Assembly (NCBI GenBank): GCA_018654125.1
Contig: JABIME010000168.1
Coordinates: forward strand, 1-16,864
Length of the DNA stretch: 16,864 nt
Source of the DNA: Candidatus Cloacimonadota bacterium
Lineage (GTDB): Bacteria > Cloacimonadota > Cloacimonadia > Cloacimonadales > TCS61
Direction of reading: 5' to 3'
Shown here one piece after another: positions 6,259-13,937 of this stretch. A program made the position numbers and the translations under genes. The notes below the pieces were generated by a model that ran no database searches, had not been told where the DNA came from, and worked only from the letters and a program-made list of their open reading frames with translations. Position 1 is the first letter of the stretch. Each line of letters starts with the position of its first letter.

Positions 6259-7248
6259 ATGTCAGTAGTAACAATGAAGTCTCTCTTAGAGAGCGGAGTA
6301 CACTTCGGTCATCAAACTTACAAGTGGAACCCAAAAATGGATAGATACATTTTTATTAAAAGAAATGGCATCCATATTTTAGACCTTAAACAAACTCTTG
6401 ATGCAATCAATGAATCTTATATGTTCATCAAAGATATAGTTTCTAAAGGTGAAACTGTACTCTTTGTTGGAACTAAGAAACAAGCACAAGAAGCTGTTAT
6501 AGGTGCTGCTAAAAAATGTAGTGGATTTTATGCTTCAAACCGTTGGTATGGTGGAATGCTTACAAATATGAAAACTATCCGACGCAGCATAGAGAAATTA
6601 GATTATTATGAGCAGATAGTAGAAGATGGAACTATTAATAGTTTCACAAAACTAGAAGCCACAAAGATGAAACGTACTTATGATAAGATTCTTTTTGGAC
6701 TTGGTGGAATAAGAGAGATGGACAAACTACCTGGTGCTGTAGTTATCGTAGATATTATTAAGGAAAACATTGCACTCTTAGAAGCTAAAAAACTTGGTAT
6801 TCCAATTGTAGCAATGGTAGACACAAATGCAGATCCAGATCTTGTTGATTATGTTATTCCTGCAAATGATGATGCTATCAGAGCTATTCAGTTAATAACA
6901 GATGTAATGGCAAATGCTGTTATCGAAGGGAAACAAGCATTACTCGAAGGTGCAGATATTGTTGCTCCGGAAGAGAAAAAAGAAGAAAAGCCTAAAGAAG
7001 AAGTAGAAAAAAAAGCTGAAAAGAAGCCAAAAGAAGAAACCAAAAAAGCAGTAAAAAAAGAAGTTAAAGAAGAAACCGTGAAACCTGCTAAAAAGGTGAC
7101 TAAGAAAGCTGAAGTAAAAGAGACTAAAGAGAAGCCAAAGAAAGAAGAAGCTTCCAAGCCAGTTAAAAAAGCAGCTAAAAAAGCTGAAGCAAAAAAGACC
7201 GAAGACAAACCAAAGAAAGCAACTAAGAAAACAGAAAAAGAAGCTTAG
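6259..7248 (+). CDS. rpsB: 30S ribosomal protein S2 with long Lys-rich C-terminal tail
   Basis: S2 assembles late on the small subunit back and is needed for mRNA binding with S1. The core (about residues 1-235) has the family landmarks [31 protein letters not shown] and [20 protein letters not shown]. Residues 238-329 are an extra tail built almost only of Lys, Glu, Ala, Thr, Pro and Val, with repeated KPKKE, PAKK and KKAE units. S2 is usually about 230-260 residues, so the tail adds roughly 90. The open frame extends upstream to a GTG at 6184, but the ATG at 6259 has AAGGAG and gives the canonical [10 protein letters not shown] start. tsf follows after 32 bp. Confidence 0.97.
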   Translation: MSVVTMKSLLESGVHFGHQTYKWNPKMDRYIFIKRNGIHILDLKQTLDAINESYMFIKDIVSKGETVLFVGTKKQAQEAVIGAAKKCSGFYASNRWYGGMLTNMKTIRRSIEKLDYYEQIVEDGTINSFTKLEATKMKRTYDKILFGLGGIREMDKLPGAVVIVDIIKENIALLEAKKLGIPIVAMVDTNADPDLVDYVIPANDDAIRAIQLITDVMANAVIEGKQALLEGADIVAPEEKKEEKPKEEVEKKAEKKPKEETKKAVKKEVKEETVKPAKKVTKKAEVKETKEKPKKEEASKPVKKAAKKAEAKKTEDKPKKATKKTEKEA

Positions 7249-7280
7249 TTAAAAGATTTATATCAGGAGAAATATATATT

Positions 7281-8162
7281 ATGAGTATCTCAGCAAAACT
7301 AGTTATGGAACTCAGAGGGAAAACTGATGCAGGTATGATGGATTGCAAAAAAGCTCTTATTGAAACTAATGGAGATTTAGAAGCTGCTGCAAATTACCTC
7401 AGAGAAAAAGGTATCAGTAAAGCTGCAAAAAAAGCAAGTAGAATCGCTGCTGAAGGACTTGTATTCAATGCAATTTCTGAAGATGAAAAGAAGGCGACAC
7501 TTGTAGAATTTAATTCTGAAACTGACTTTGTGGCAAAAAACGAAGAATTTAAAGCTTTTGGAAACTTGCTTACAAAGATCGTTCTTGAGAATGATCTTAA
7601 AACTGTTGAAGAACTTAATGCTTTTGAAATTGATGGATCAACCATCGAAACAACACTTAAGGGAATCATTGCCAAGATCGGTGAGAATATGAATATCCGA
7701 CGTTTCGAAAAAGTAACATCAGATGATTTTGTATCAACATATCTTCATATGGGTGGAAAGATCGGTGTTTTGCTTCAGTTGAAAGGTGAAGTAACAGACG
7801 AGAATAAAACCAAAGCAAAAGATGTTGCAATGCATGTTGCTGCTATGGCTCCAGATTTTTTAGATAAATCTGAAGTTACACAGGATATTTTAGATAAAGA
7901 AAGAGCAATTCTTAAAGCTCAGCTTATCGAACAAGGAAAACCTGAGAAGATAATCGATAATATCCTTATTGGTAAAATGAATAAATTCTTCGAAGAAAAT
8001 TGTCTTTTACAGCAAAAATTTGTAAAGGATGATAAAGTAATTGTAGAAAATTATCTTGGAGATTTAAAGATAAATTCTGTTTTACGTTTTAAACTTGGTG
8101 AAGGTTTAGAAAAAAGAAATGAAGATTTTGCAGCTGAAGTTGCAGAGCAGATGAAAGGCTAA
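7281..8162 (+). CDS. tsf: Elongation factor Ts
   Basis: This is the guanine-nucleotide exchange factor that regenerates EF-Tu-GTP in the cytoplasm; its 293 residues are normal. The N-terminal UBA-like domain carries TDAGMMDCKKAL (residues 15-26; the second residue is more often Gly), then LREKGISKAAKKASRIAAEG. The core has TDFVAKNEEF at 81-90, the segment that contacts EF-Tu, and HVAAMAP further on. AGGAG lies rather far (11 nt) from the ATG. It is in the standard rpsB-tsf-pyrH-frr order, so it is probably made from the same transcript as rpsB and shares any rpsB leader control. Confidence 0.98.
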   Translation: MSISAKLVMELRGKTDAGMMDCKKALIETNGDLEAAANYLREKGISKAAKKASRIAAEGLVFNAISEDEKKATLVEFNSETDFVAKNEEFKAFGNLLTKIVLENDLKTVEELNAFEIDGSTIETTLKGIIAKIGENMNIRRFEKVTSDDFVSTYLHMGGKIGVLLQLKGEVTDENKTKAKDVAMHVAAMAPDFLDKSEVTQDILDKERAILKAQLIEQGKPEKIIDNILIGKMNKFFEENCLLQQKFVKDDKVIVENYLGDLKINSVLRFKLGEGLEKRNEDFAAEVAEQMKG

Positions 8163-8183
8163 ATAATTTGCAGGAGAGATCTG

Positions 8184-8909
8184 ATGAGAAGATATAAACC
8201 CGAGAAGGTTCACAAAGTTATATTCAAAATAAGCGGAGAAGTTCTTGCCGGTGAAAAAGGTTTTGGTATTAACATGCAATGTGTAGAGGAACTCATCGAC
8301 GATCTCATCTCCATAAGAAAAGCTGGATATAGTATTGGAATAGTAATAGGTGGAGGAAATTTCTTCCGAGGAGTTTCTGAAGTTGGTAAACATATAAATA
8401 GATATACTGCTGATAATGTAGGTATGCTGGCAACAATTCAAAATGCCTTAATAATGAGTGGACTTCTTCAGAAAAAAAACTATCGTACAGAAATTTATTC
8501 TGCTATTCAAGTTGATAAAGTGGCTAAATTCTATACTCCAAACAGAGCAACAACTTCCCTTAATGAGGGAAAGATCTGTTTCTTTTGTGGTGGTATTGGA
8601 AATCCATTCTTCACAACAGATACCGCAGCAATACTCCGAGCCATCGAATTAAATGCAGATATAGTTCTAAAAGGGACAAAAGTAGATGGTATTTATAGCG
8701 CTGATCCAGTTAAAGATAAAAATGCCAAATTTATAGCTGATATTACATTTAGTGAGGTTCTTGATAGAGAATTGCATGTAATGGATATGACAGCTTTTTC
8801 TTTAGCTCGTGAAAATAATATGCCCATTAAAGTATTTAACATTACTAAAAAGGGTAGTTTGAAAGAAGCAATTTTGAATAAAGAAGTTGGAACATTCGTT
8901 CATAAGTAA
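8184..8909 (+). CDS. pyrH: UMP kinase
   Basis: This is the bacterial hexameric UMP kinase (amino-acid-kinase fold) that phosphorylates UMP to UDP with ATP; 241 residues, full length. Motifs are KISGEVL (15-21), GGGNFFRG (56-63), ADNVGMLATIQNAL (76-89), GNPFFTTDTAA (139-149), DGIYSADP and MDMTAFSLA. Residue 138 is Ile in GGIGNPF where most enzymes have Thr (GGTGNPF), a small deviation next to the nucleotide site. CAGGAG precedes the ATG. It is 21 bp after tsf and 9 bp before frr, so co-transcription is near certain. In other bacteria the enzyme is inhibited by UTP. Confidence 0.97.
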   Translation: MRRYKPEKVHKVIFKISGEVLAGEKGFGINMQCVEELIDDLISIRKAGYSIGIVIGGGNFFRGVSEVGKHINRYTADNVGMLATIQNALIMSGLLQKKNYRTEIYSAIQVDKVAKFYTPNRATTSLNEGKICFFCGGIGNPFFTTDTAAILRAIELNADIVLKGTKVDGIYSADPVKDKNAKFIADITFSEVLDRELHVMDMTAFSLARENNMPIKVFNITKKGSLKEAILNKEVGTFVHK

Positions 8910-8918
8910 GGAGTTATC

Positions 8919-9473
8919 ATGCAAGAATTATTACAGAGTCTTACAGAGAAAATGAAAGATGCATTTGAGTCTATGCTCAAGCATTATTCCAGAATAAGAA
9001 CTGGTAGAGCAAATGCCTCTGCTTTAGATGATATCAAAATTGATTATTATGGAGCTCCAACTCCTATAAAACAACTTTGTAATATCTCTATTCCGGAACC
9101 AAGACTAATTGTGATACAACCTTGGGATAAATCTATACTTGAAAGTATCGAAAAAACTCTTCTTTCCTCAAATATTGGAGTTACACCAGATAACGATGGA
9201 AATGTAATCCGCCTTCCATTCCAACCTTTAACAGAAGAGACAAGATTGGACATTGTGAAGCAGATCAAGAAAATGGCCGAAGATGGCAAAATCGAGATCA
9301 GGAACATTCGTCGTGAAGGAAATGAAACTTCTAAAAACATGGAAAAGAAAAGTGAGATCAGCGAAGACAACATGAAAGACTTGCAAATTGATATTCAAGA
9401 ACTAACAGATAAATGGGTTAGTAAGGTCACCGAAGCTGCTAAAACTAAAGAAACTGAGATCATGGAAGTATAG
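8919..9473 (+). CDS. frr: Ribosome recycling factor
   Basis: RRF, with EF-G, splits post-termination ribosomes. The 184 residues match the family length. Landmarks are RTGRANASALDDIKIDYYGA near the start, ISIPEPRLIVIQPWD in the middle, LPFQPLTEETR, and the NIRREGNE region of the long three-helix bundle. AAGGAG stands seven nt before the ATG. It is the last gene of the conserved rpsB-tsf-pyrH-frr block. In many bacteria the next genes are uppS and cdsA; here a small ferredoxin and a terminator follow instead. Confidence 0.97.
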   Translation: MQELLQSLTEKMKDAFESMLKHYSRIRTGRANASALDDIKIDYYGAPTPIKQLCNISIPEPRLIVIQPWDKSILESIEKTLLSSNIGVTPDNDGNVIRLPFQPLTEETRLDIVKQIKKMAEDGKIEIRNIRREGNETSKNMEKKSEISEDNMKDLQIDIQELTDKWVSKVTEAAKTKETEIMEV

Positions 9474-9505
9474 GTGAACATAAAAAATAAATTGAAGGAG
9501 AAATT

Positions 9506-9688
9506 ATGGCTTTCATAATAACTTCTGAATGTGTAAAATGTGGTGTGTGCGTAGATGTATGTCCCACTTCTGCTATCATCGAAAGTGAAGAGCAGTACAT
9601 AATAACAGATGCATGTGTAGATTGTGGCAAATGCGAAGAAGTTTGTCCTATCGATGCTATTAAAAATGCTAAGATGAATGGACAATAG
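9506..9688 (+). CDS. 2[4Fe-4S] ferredoxin
   Basis: This 60-residue clostridial-type ferredoxin is a cytoplasmic low-potential electron carrier. It has two complete CxxCxxCxxxCP motifs: C9, C12, C15 and C19-P20, then C37, C40, C43 and C47-P48, so two 4Fe-4S clusters are expected. There is no extra domain or signal. AAGGAG precedes the ATG. It lies 32 bp after frr and before the intrinsic terminator at 9711-9737, so it is probably transcribed with the translation operon. Such ferredoxins usually serve pyruvate or 2-oxoacid:ferredoxin oxidoreductases and hydrogenases in anaerobes, consistent with an anaerobic organism. Confidence 0.96.
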   Translation: MAFIITSECVKCGVCVDVCPTSAIIESEEQYIITDACVDCGKCEEVCPIDAIKNAKMNGQ

Positions 9689-9710
9689 ATAATTTACATA
9701 AGATATATTA

Positions 9711-9737
9711 AAGCCCGAATTTGTTTCGGGCTTTTTT
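9711..9737 (+). terminator. Intrinsic terminator of the translation operon, possibly bidirectional
   Basis: AAGCCCGAA (9711-9719) and TTCGGGCTT (9725-9733) form a 9-bp GC-rich stem with a 5-nt loop, followed by a T-run to 9737. It lies 22 bp after the ferredoxin stop. On the - strand the same stem begins a few bases after the stop of the convergent glycosyltransferase gene and is followed by TTAAT, so it may also end that operon, more weakly. Confidence 0.93.
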
Positions 9738-10846
9738 CATTTCAATATTAATTTTACCAGAGCATCCCAACTATACTTTATATTTTCTTCTCTGATATTC
9801 TTAACCAACTCTTCCTGATCTAGATCAAAATAATGAACAATTGCATCAGCAAAAGCTCGCTCTGTTACATCAGTAGCCATAATACCGGTTTTATTATTAA
9901 GCACAAGTTCTGATAAACCACCTACAGGAGTTGCAACTGCACCAAGTTCCATATCATATGCAATTTGCACAACTCCACTCTGGGTTGCACTTATATAAGG
10001 CAAAGCCAAAACATCAGCAGCCTTATAATATAATTCAACTTCTTCATTAGTAGCAAATCTATTAAGGAATATTACATTATTTTTTAGCTCAAGTTTTTCT
10101 ATTAAATTAAAATAGACAGCAGCATCTCCATAAACCTCTCCAACTATCACTAAATGTGCATTTGATAATTCTTCTAAAATCAATGGGAATGATTTAATTA
10201 ATAGATCTAAACCTTTATATGGTTTAATATAACCAAAGAAGAAAATTACTTTTTTCTTCTCAACTTTCAGTTTCTTTCTGGCTGATTCTTTGGAGTATTT
10301 TTGCAAATTATAACAATTATAAATTGGATGTAAACCTTTAACAATATTTGATTTTGGCAGTATTTTCTTTGCATCATTATATACGGAATCAGACATCGTT
10401 ATTAGCATGTCGGCTTTCCCAAGTGCATATTTAGTAAGTCTTTCAGCAAAATACCATTTCTCATGGAAAACAATATTATCGATAACATAAATAACTTTGA
10501 TGTTATTATTTTTTAATCGGCGAATTATCCAACCAAAAACCGGAGCAAAAAAGGGAATCCAATATTTTAGGATAAGTATTTCCGGTTGCCATTGTTTGAT
10601 TTTTTTTACCGCAGAAAACCATGTTAAAGGATTGTAAGGAATTACAATAGGTTCAATATCTAAGTCTGGTTTTGCTTCGCTATGATCTATCTGATCTTTA
10701 CCGGGAAATATTATTTTGGGATATTGTTTAGAAAATGAAAAAATCTTCACTTCATGTTCTTTATTAAATTCCGTTGCCAGCAGCATATTAAATTGGGCAA
10801 TCCCGCCACGCAGAGGATATGCTGGACCTAAAAATCCTATTTTCAT
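9737..10846 (-). CDS. GT4-family glycosyltransferase
   Basis: This 369-residue GT-B fold retaining glycosyltransferase transfers a sugar from a nucleotide-sugar to a glycan or lipid acceptor at the cytoplasmic membrane face. The N-terminal domain opens with the glycine-rich loop MKIGFLGPAYPLRGGIAQFN. The C-terminal donor-binding domain has FFFGYIKPYKGLDLLIKSF, then LVIVGEVYGD, VIFLNRFATNEEV, and ALPYISATQSGVVQIAYDM ending in TPVGGLSE. It overlaps the preceding GT9 gene by four bases (ATGA), so translation is coupled. It is the last gene of a four-gene operon. Glycan target (LPS core, O-antigen or exopolysaccharide) is not determined; the neighbouring heptosyltransferase-like gene favours LPS. 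Confidence 0.9.
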   Translation of the reverse strand: MKIGFLGPAYPLRGGIAQFNMLLATEFNKEHEVKIFSFSKQYPKIIFPGKDQIDHSEAKPDLDIEPIVIPYNPLTWFSAVKKIKQWQPEILILKYWIPFFAPVFGWIIRRLKNNNIKVIYVIDNIVFHEKWYFAERLTKYALGKADMLITMSDSVYNDAKKILPKSNIVKGLHPIYNCYNLQKYSKESARKKLKVEKKKVIFFFGYIKPYKGLDLLIKSFPLILEELSNAHLVIVGEVYGDAAVYFNLIEKLELKNNVIFLNRFATNEEVELYYKAADVLALPYISATQSGVVQIAYDMELGAVATPVGGLSELVLNNKTGIMATDVTERAFADAIVHYFDLDQEELVKNIREENIKYSWDALVKLILK

Positions 10847-11910
10847 GTGCCTAACAATTGTTCTATTGTTTCAAAAATCAAATCTGGGGAAATCGTGCTC
10901 ATACACTCAATTTCGCATGTATTCTTGTAGCATCCCAGGCAGGTTTTGTCAGCCGGTTCTAATATTGTACCAAGACCATATAGTTCAAATTCATGTTTGT
11001 TGAAGATATTATTTAAAAGAACTAATTTCTTTTTATATCCGATAGCAATATGCATTGCCATTGTTACCGAAGTTACAACAAGATCACATTTATTCATCAG
11101 ATTTAGAAAATCTTTCATTCCAAAATAACCAAGATAGCTCGCTTTAGAGTTGGCTGCAATTTTAGTATTCATCTCATGCTCAATTGACCCGCCCAATAGA
11201 AGCGGAACAAATCCCTTATTGTATAATTTATTGGAAATTTCAATCCAGTTATCATCACCCCAAAGTCTGGTAAGCCAGCGAGTTCCACAACCTGTATTCA
11301 AACCAATTATCTTCTTCCCGTCTGAAAGATCAAATTTCTTATCTGATTCTGGTAGATCTAGAATATACTTCTCTCCCATGAATTCGTACCCAAACATTTC
11401 GAAAATTTCTTTCGGATAGCTCTTAAGATTCTGCATACACAAATCATCCCACAACCCTGTTTGCCATTTGTGTTCTGCATCCATATCTGCAGGACGGCAC
11501 TTCCCAAATTCATCTGGAAGATACCCTTTTTTTTGGACAGCTTTTATATTTTCAGCCAAAGCCAGAGCATGTGAATCTTTATCAAAATTTACCAGCAGAT
11601 CAAATTCACGATTTTGTAACCATATTACATTTTTTTCATTCCAATCTAAAATCGTGTTCACATATTTTTTTGGAATAAAAAGAGGTGAATCGGTTAACCA
11701 AGTAATTTGTGCTTTTGGAAATTCTGCACGCAGTTTATGTAAAATTGGTGTAGTTCTAATCACATCTCCGGCAGCACCTAATTTAATAATGAGAATACGC
11801 TTATCTATGGGAATAAAATGATCACAGTCATTGCAATGAACTCCATATTTTTTGTGCGGTCTGCAAGGTAGGTCTCCCTTAAAGTGAAAGCAATTATTTA
11901 AGATCTTCAT
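10843..11910 (-). CDS. GT9-family glycosyltransferase (heptosyltransferase-like) with terminal Cys clusters
   Basis: This 355-residue protein belongs to the ADP-heptose:LPS heptosyltransferase family (GT9, GT-B fold). The core shows ILIIKLGAAGDVIRTTPIL, IGLNTGCGTRWLTRLW, FVPLLLGGS and VTSVTMAMHIAIGYKKKLV. Two features stand out. The N-terminus before the Rossmann domain has C7, C16, C26 and C29 with several His (HFKGDLPCRPHK, HCNDCDH). The C-terminus has C324, C327, C332 and C336 (CLGCYKNTC). The C-terminal set is common in the family; the N-terminal set is an extension and may bind metal or stabilise the fold. Four-base overlaps join it to both neighbours. A role in LPS inner-core or similar surface sugar addition is inferred. 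Confidence 0.87.
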   Translation of the reverse strand: MKILNNCFHFKGDLPCRPHKKYGVHCNDCDHFIPIDKRILIIKLGAAGDVIRTTPILHKLRAEFPKAQITWLTDSPLFIPKKYVNTILDWNEKNVIWLQNREFDLLVNFDKDSHALALAENIKAVQKKGYLPDEFGKCRPADMDAEHKWQTGLWDDLCMQNLKSYPKEIFEMFGYEFMGEKYILDLPESDKKFDLSDGKKIIGLNTGCGTRWLTRLWGDDNWIEISNKLYNKGFVPLLLGGSIEHEMNTKIAANSKASYLGYFGMKDFLNLMNKCDLVVTSVTMAMHIAIGYKKKLVLLNNIFNKHEFELYGLGTILEPADKTCLGCYKNTCEIECMSTISPDLIFETIEQLLGT

Positions 11911-12449
11911 TTCTGATTCTTATTAATAAAATCTTTCTTCTCTTTATCTGTGATAACTACAGCTGCCATAAATTCATCAAACTCAATTTGGGGAGCCATC
12001 TCGGCAATGCTATTGGCAATTTCTAGAGGTTTAGGAAAACTGAGTGTATACTCTAATGACCTTTCCACATTATCAACTGTGTATTTCAAACGAATCATTT
12101 TGCGCTTGCCTTCATTCAATTCCATCTTTAATATTGATTCCCAAGGAATATTTACACTTTTCTTTCCTAAATATTTAAATGATATCATCTCTTGAGTTAG
12201 CTTTATTATATTAAGAGAAAATAAATTCTTTAGAAAAGAATTCAGTGCAAGAAACATTATCGCAAAAGGAACAAATTGTGTAAATTTAGACGAATCAGAA
12301 TCAACTTTATTAAAGATAAGCCAAACTGAATATGCAATAGCCAATAAAGCAAAAATTAATGTAAACCAACGTATGAATTGATTAAATTTGTAAGTTCTTG
12401 GTAAACCTTTTGTTTTATTTATTTCTAAAAATTCTCCAAGATCTTCCAT
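11907..12449 (-). CDS. Small membrane protein with PH-like cytoplasmic domain
   Basis: This 180-residue protein has two membrane segments (about residues 26-46 and 60-80). A soluble C-terminal domain then follows with beta-strand spacing of bacterial PH-like proteins: IIKLTQEMISFKYLGKKSVN, IPWESILKMELNEGKRK and IRLKYTVDNVERSLEYTLSF. Such proteins are usually of unknown function. Its start ATG shares one base with the upstream PHP gene stop (TAATG) and its stop overlaps the GT9 start (ATGA). It is therefore translated as part of the glycosyltransferase operon and may place or regulate the enzymes at the membrane, which is a guess. The PH-like assignment is by pattern only. Confidence 0.6.
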   Translation of the reverse strand: MEDLGEFLEINKTKGLPRTYKFNQFIRWFTLIFALLAIAYSVWLIFNKVDSDSSKFTQFVPFAIMFLALNSFLKNLFSLNIIKLTQEMISFKYLGKKSVNIPWESILKMELNEGKRKMIRLKYTVDNVERSLEYTLSFPKPLEIANSIAEMAPQIEFDEFMAAVVITDKEKKDFINKNQK

Positions 12450-13273
12450 TACATTCCCCGAGCCTTACTTCTTAATTCATCAAGTACAAAATCGGGTGCA
12501 GAGAAGTTTTTAAATATTTCTTTATCCAATCCTTCTCCATGAAAATCGCTTCCACCAGTTCTTATGAGCATATTATTTTGTGCTATTTCATTATAGTGCA
12601 ATACAGTTTCATCATTGCATTTAGCATAAAAAACTTCCATCCCATCAATTCCGAATTTGATGATATCATAAATATGCTCATCATTCCTTAAGGTATATGG
12701 ATGTGCAAGAACACTAACACCGCCAGCATTACGAATAGCTTTTACTATTCTTTCTACACTTGGTGAAGCTTTAGGAACATAGGCATAACAATGCTCACCC
12801 AAGTATTTTTCAAATGCTTCGTATTTGTTTCTGCAGAATCCATTCTCAATTAATGCCCATGCCAAATGAGGGCGACCAAGATAATTATTTTCACCTGCTC
12901 TCTCATATATCTGTTCACGATCTAGAACAACACCCTGCTCTTTTAACTTCTCGATCATCGAATTTGCACGATGAAACCTATTGTCATAGATTACGTGTAA
13001 AAGTTCATTGATCTCTTCGTTGTCTGTGTCTAGATAATAAGCAAGGATATGCACATCCCTGTTTTTATGAAGACAACTTATCTCAACACCTGGTATGAGA
13101 TCAATTTCCATCTCTTTTGCTATTTCTATCGCATTACGATAACCATCCAGATTATCATGATCTGTAATGGAAATCACACCATGATCACTTTCCTTTGCTA
13201 ATTCTAAAACTTCGCGAGGTGAATATATCCCATCTGAATAATTTGTATGCACATGAAGGTCTATCTTTTTCAT
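12449..13273 (-). CDS. PHP-domain phosphoesterase (TrpH / nucleoside bisphosphate phosphatase type)
   Basis: This 274-residue PHP-family metal-dependent phosphoesterase carries its metal ligands: DLHVHTNYSDG (H7, H9, D14), ITDHD (D38, H39), PGVEIS, VHILAYYLD, then SVLAHPYTL and GGSDFHG near the end. Members resembling it remove the 3' phosphate from 3',5'-nucleoside bisphosphates and act as 5'-3' RNA exonucleases; that activity is inferred. The open frame extends to a TTG at 13276, but the ATG at 13273 has GGGAG at proper spacing and is used. It is the first gene of the operon with the PH-like protein and two glycosyltransferases, an unexplained mix. Confidence 0.88.
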   Translation of the reverse strand: MKKIDLHVHTNYSDGIYSPREVLELAKESDHGVISITDHDNLDGYRNAIEIAKEMEIDLIPGVEISCLHKNRDVHILAYYLDTDNEEINELLHVIYDNRFHRANSMIEKLKEQGVVLDREQIYERAGENNYLGRPHLAWALIENGFCRNKYEAFEKYLGEHCYAYVPKASPSVERIVKAIRNAGGVSVLAHPYTLRNDEHIYDIIKFGIDGMEVFYAKCNDETVLHYNEIAQNNMLIRTGGSDFHGEGLDKEIFKNFSAPDFVLDELRSKARGM

Positions 13274-13298
13274 CAAACTCCCTATTTTCTTATATTAT

Positions 13299-13326
13299 TT
13301 TATATATTGGAAATTTGAATTTGCCA
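13299..13326 (-). promoter_or_regulatory. Weak candidate promoter for the PHP-glycosyltransferase operon
   Basis: On the - strand TGGCAA (13326-13321), a 16-bp spacer and TATAAA (13304-13299) lie about 25 bp before the PHP start. A perfect TTGACA is nearby (13336-13331) but its spacing to the same -10 is too long (26 bp). AT-rich DNA makes such matches frequent, so this is tentative. Confidence 0.3.
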
Positions 13327-13362
13327 TATCTGTCAATGTAAAATATATGAACTGTCGTTCTG

Positions 13363-13397
13363 AAGATTCCTTCAAGTTGTTCTCAGGAAGGATTCTT
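13363..13397. repeat. Imperfect hairpin in the intergenic region, possible dispersed repeat
   Basis: AAGATTCCTTC (13363-13373) and GAAGGATTCTT (13387-13397) pair at 10 of 11 positions with a T-T mismatch and a 13-nt loop. The sequence GTCGTTCTGAAGATTCCTTC recalls intergenic palindromic repeats that I know from other FCB genomes with a GTCATTCTGAA start. It is not followed by a U-run on either strand, so it is not an intrinsic terminator. Only one copy is in the window. Confidence 0.5.
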
Positions 13398-13430
13398 ACT
13401 CATTACAAGATCAATTAAACTTTTGTATTA

Positions 13431-13928
13431 TTATTTACTATCCTCTTTTTCCTTTTTATCTTTTATTAAACCTGTAGATTTTGCTATGATCCATAATCCT
13501 AAAGCAATTAAAATTACTGGCCATCCAACATTGAAAAAACGCCACAGATTGAATGGTGAGGATGATAAACCAATCAATGTTAATATGCTACCTGGTATTA
13601 AAGGCCACCAAAGAGTTTTGCCTTTATTAATGCGATCTATGATATAGATACAGAAAAAACCGATTCCCAATCCTAATGTGTTAAAATGTGAAGAATGTCT
13701 GAAGAAACCATAATTTAAGCTGCTTAATCCAATTCCTGTAATAAGACATCCTGGAATAAGTAAACCATAAGAATCTTTGTAGAAATATGCTGCAATAAAC
13801 AATCCGCCCAACAGCAGCATAAATAAATTCTGATTAAATCCAATGAATAATCTTAATCCCGAGATCGATAGACCCACAAGTATTAATATTATACCTGCGA
13901 TAATTTGACCCTTACGTTCATTTTTCAT
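13431..13928 (-). CDS. Small multi-pass membrane protein, LiaI/LiaF-TM-like
   Basis: This 165-residue protein has five or six short hydrophobic segments (about 8-30, 34-49, 53-72, 82-100, 107-121 and 130-150), separated by few polar residues, with a charged tail (KDKKEKEDSK). The closing motif GWPVILIALGLWII and the earlier WWPLIPGSILTLIG resemble the LiaI-LiaF-type transmembrane region seen in envelope-stress proteins, often repeated within one protein. No soluble domain is present. GGAGAG precedes the ATG. It is 9 bp downstream of the interrupted beta-helix gene and could be the last gene of that operon. Its link to that gene is by position only. Confidence 0.65.
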   Translation of the reverse strand: MKNERKGQIIAGIILILVGLSISGLRLFIGFNQNLFMLLLGGLFIAAYFYKDSYGLLIPGCLITGIGLSSLNYGFFRHSSHFNTLGLGIGFFCIYIIDRINKGKTLWWPLIPGSILTLIGLSSSPFNLWRFFNVGWPVILIALGLWIIAKSTGLIKDKKEKEDSK

Positions 13929-13937
13929 ATTTCTCTC

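Noticed and set aside
6888..7208. 106-codon antisense ORF opposite the rpsB tail, rich in Phe, Ser and Ala.
   Set aside because: It is the mirror of a Lys/Glu/Ala-rich low-complexity coding stretch; no ribosome-binding site or independent family signal.
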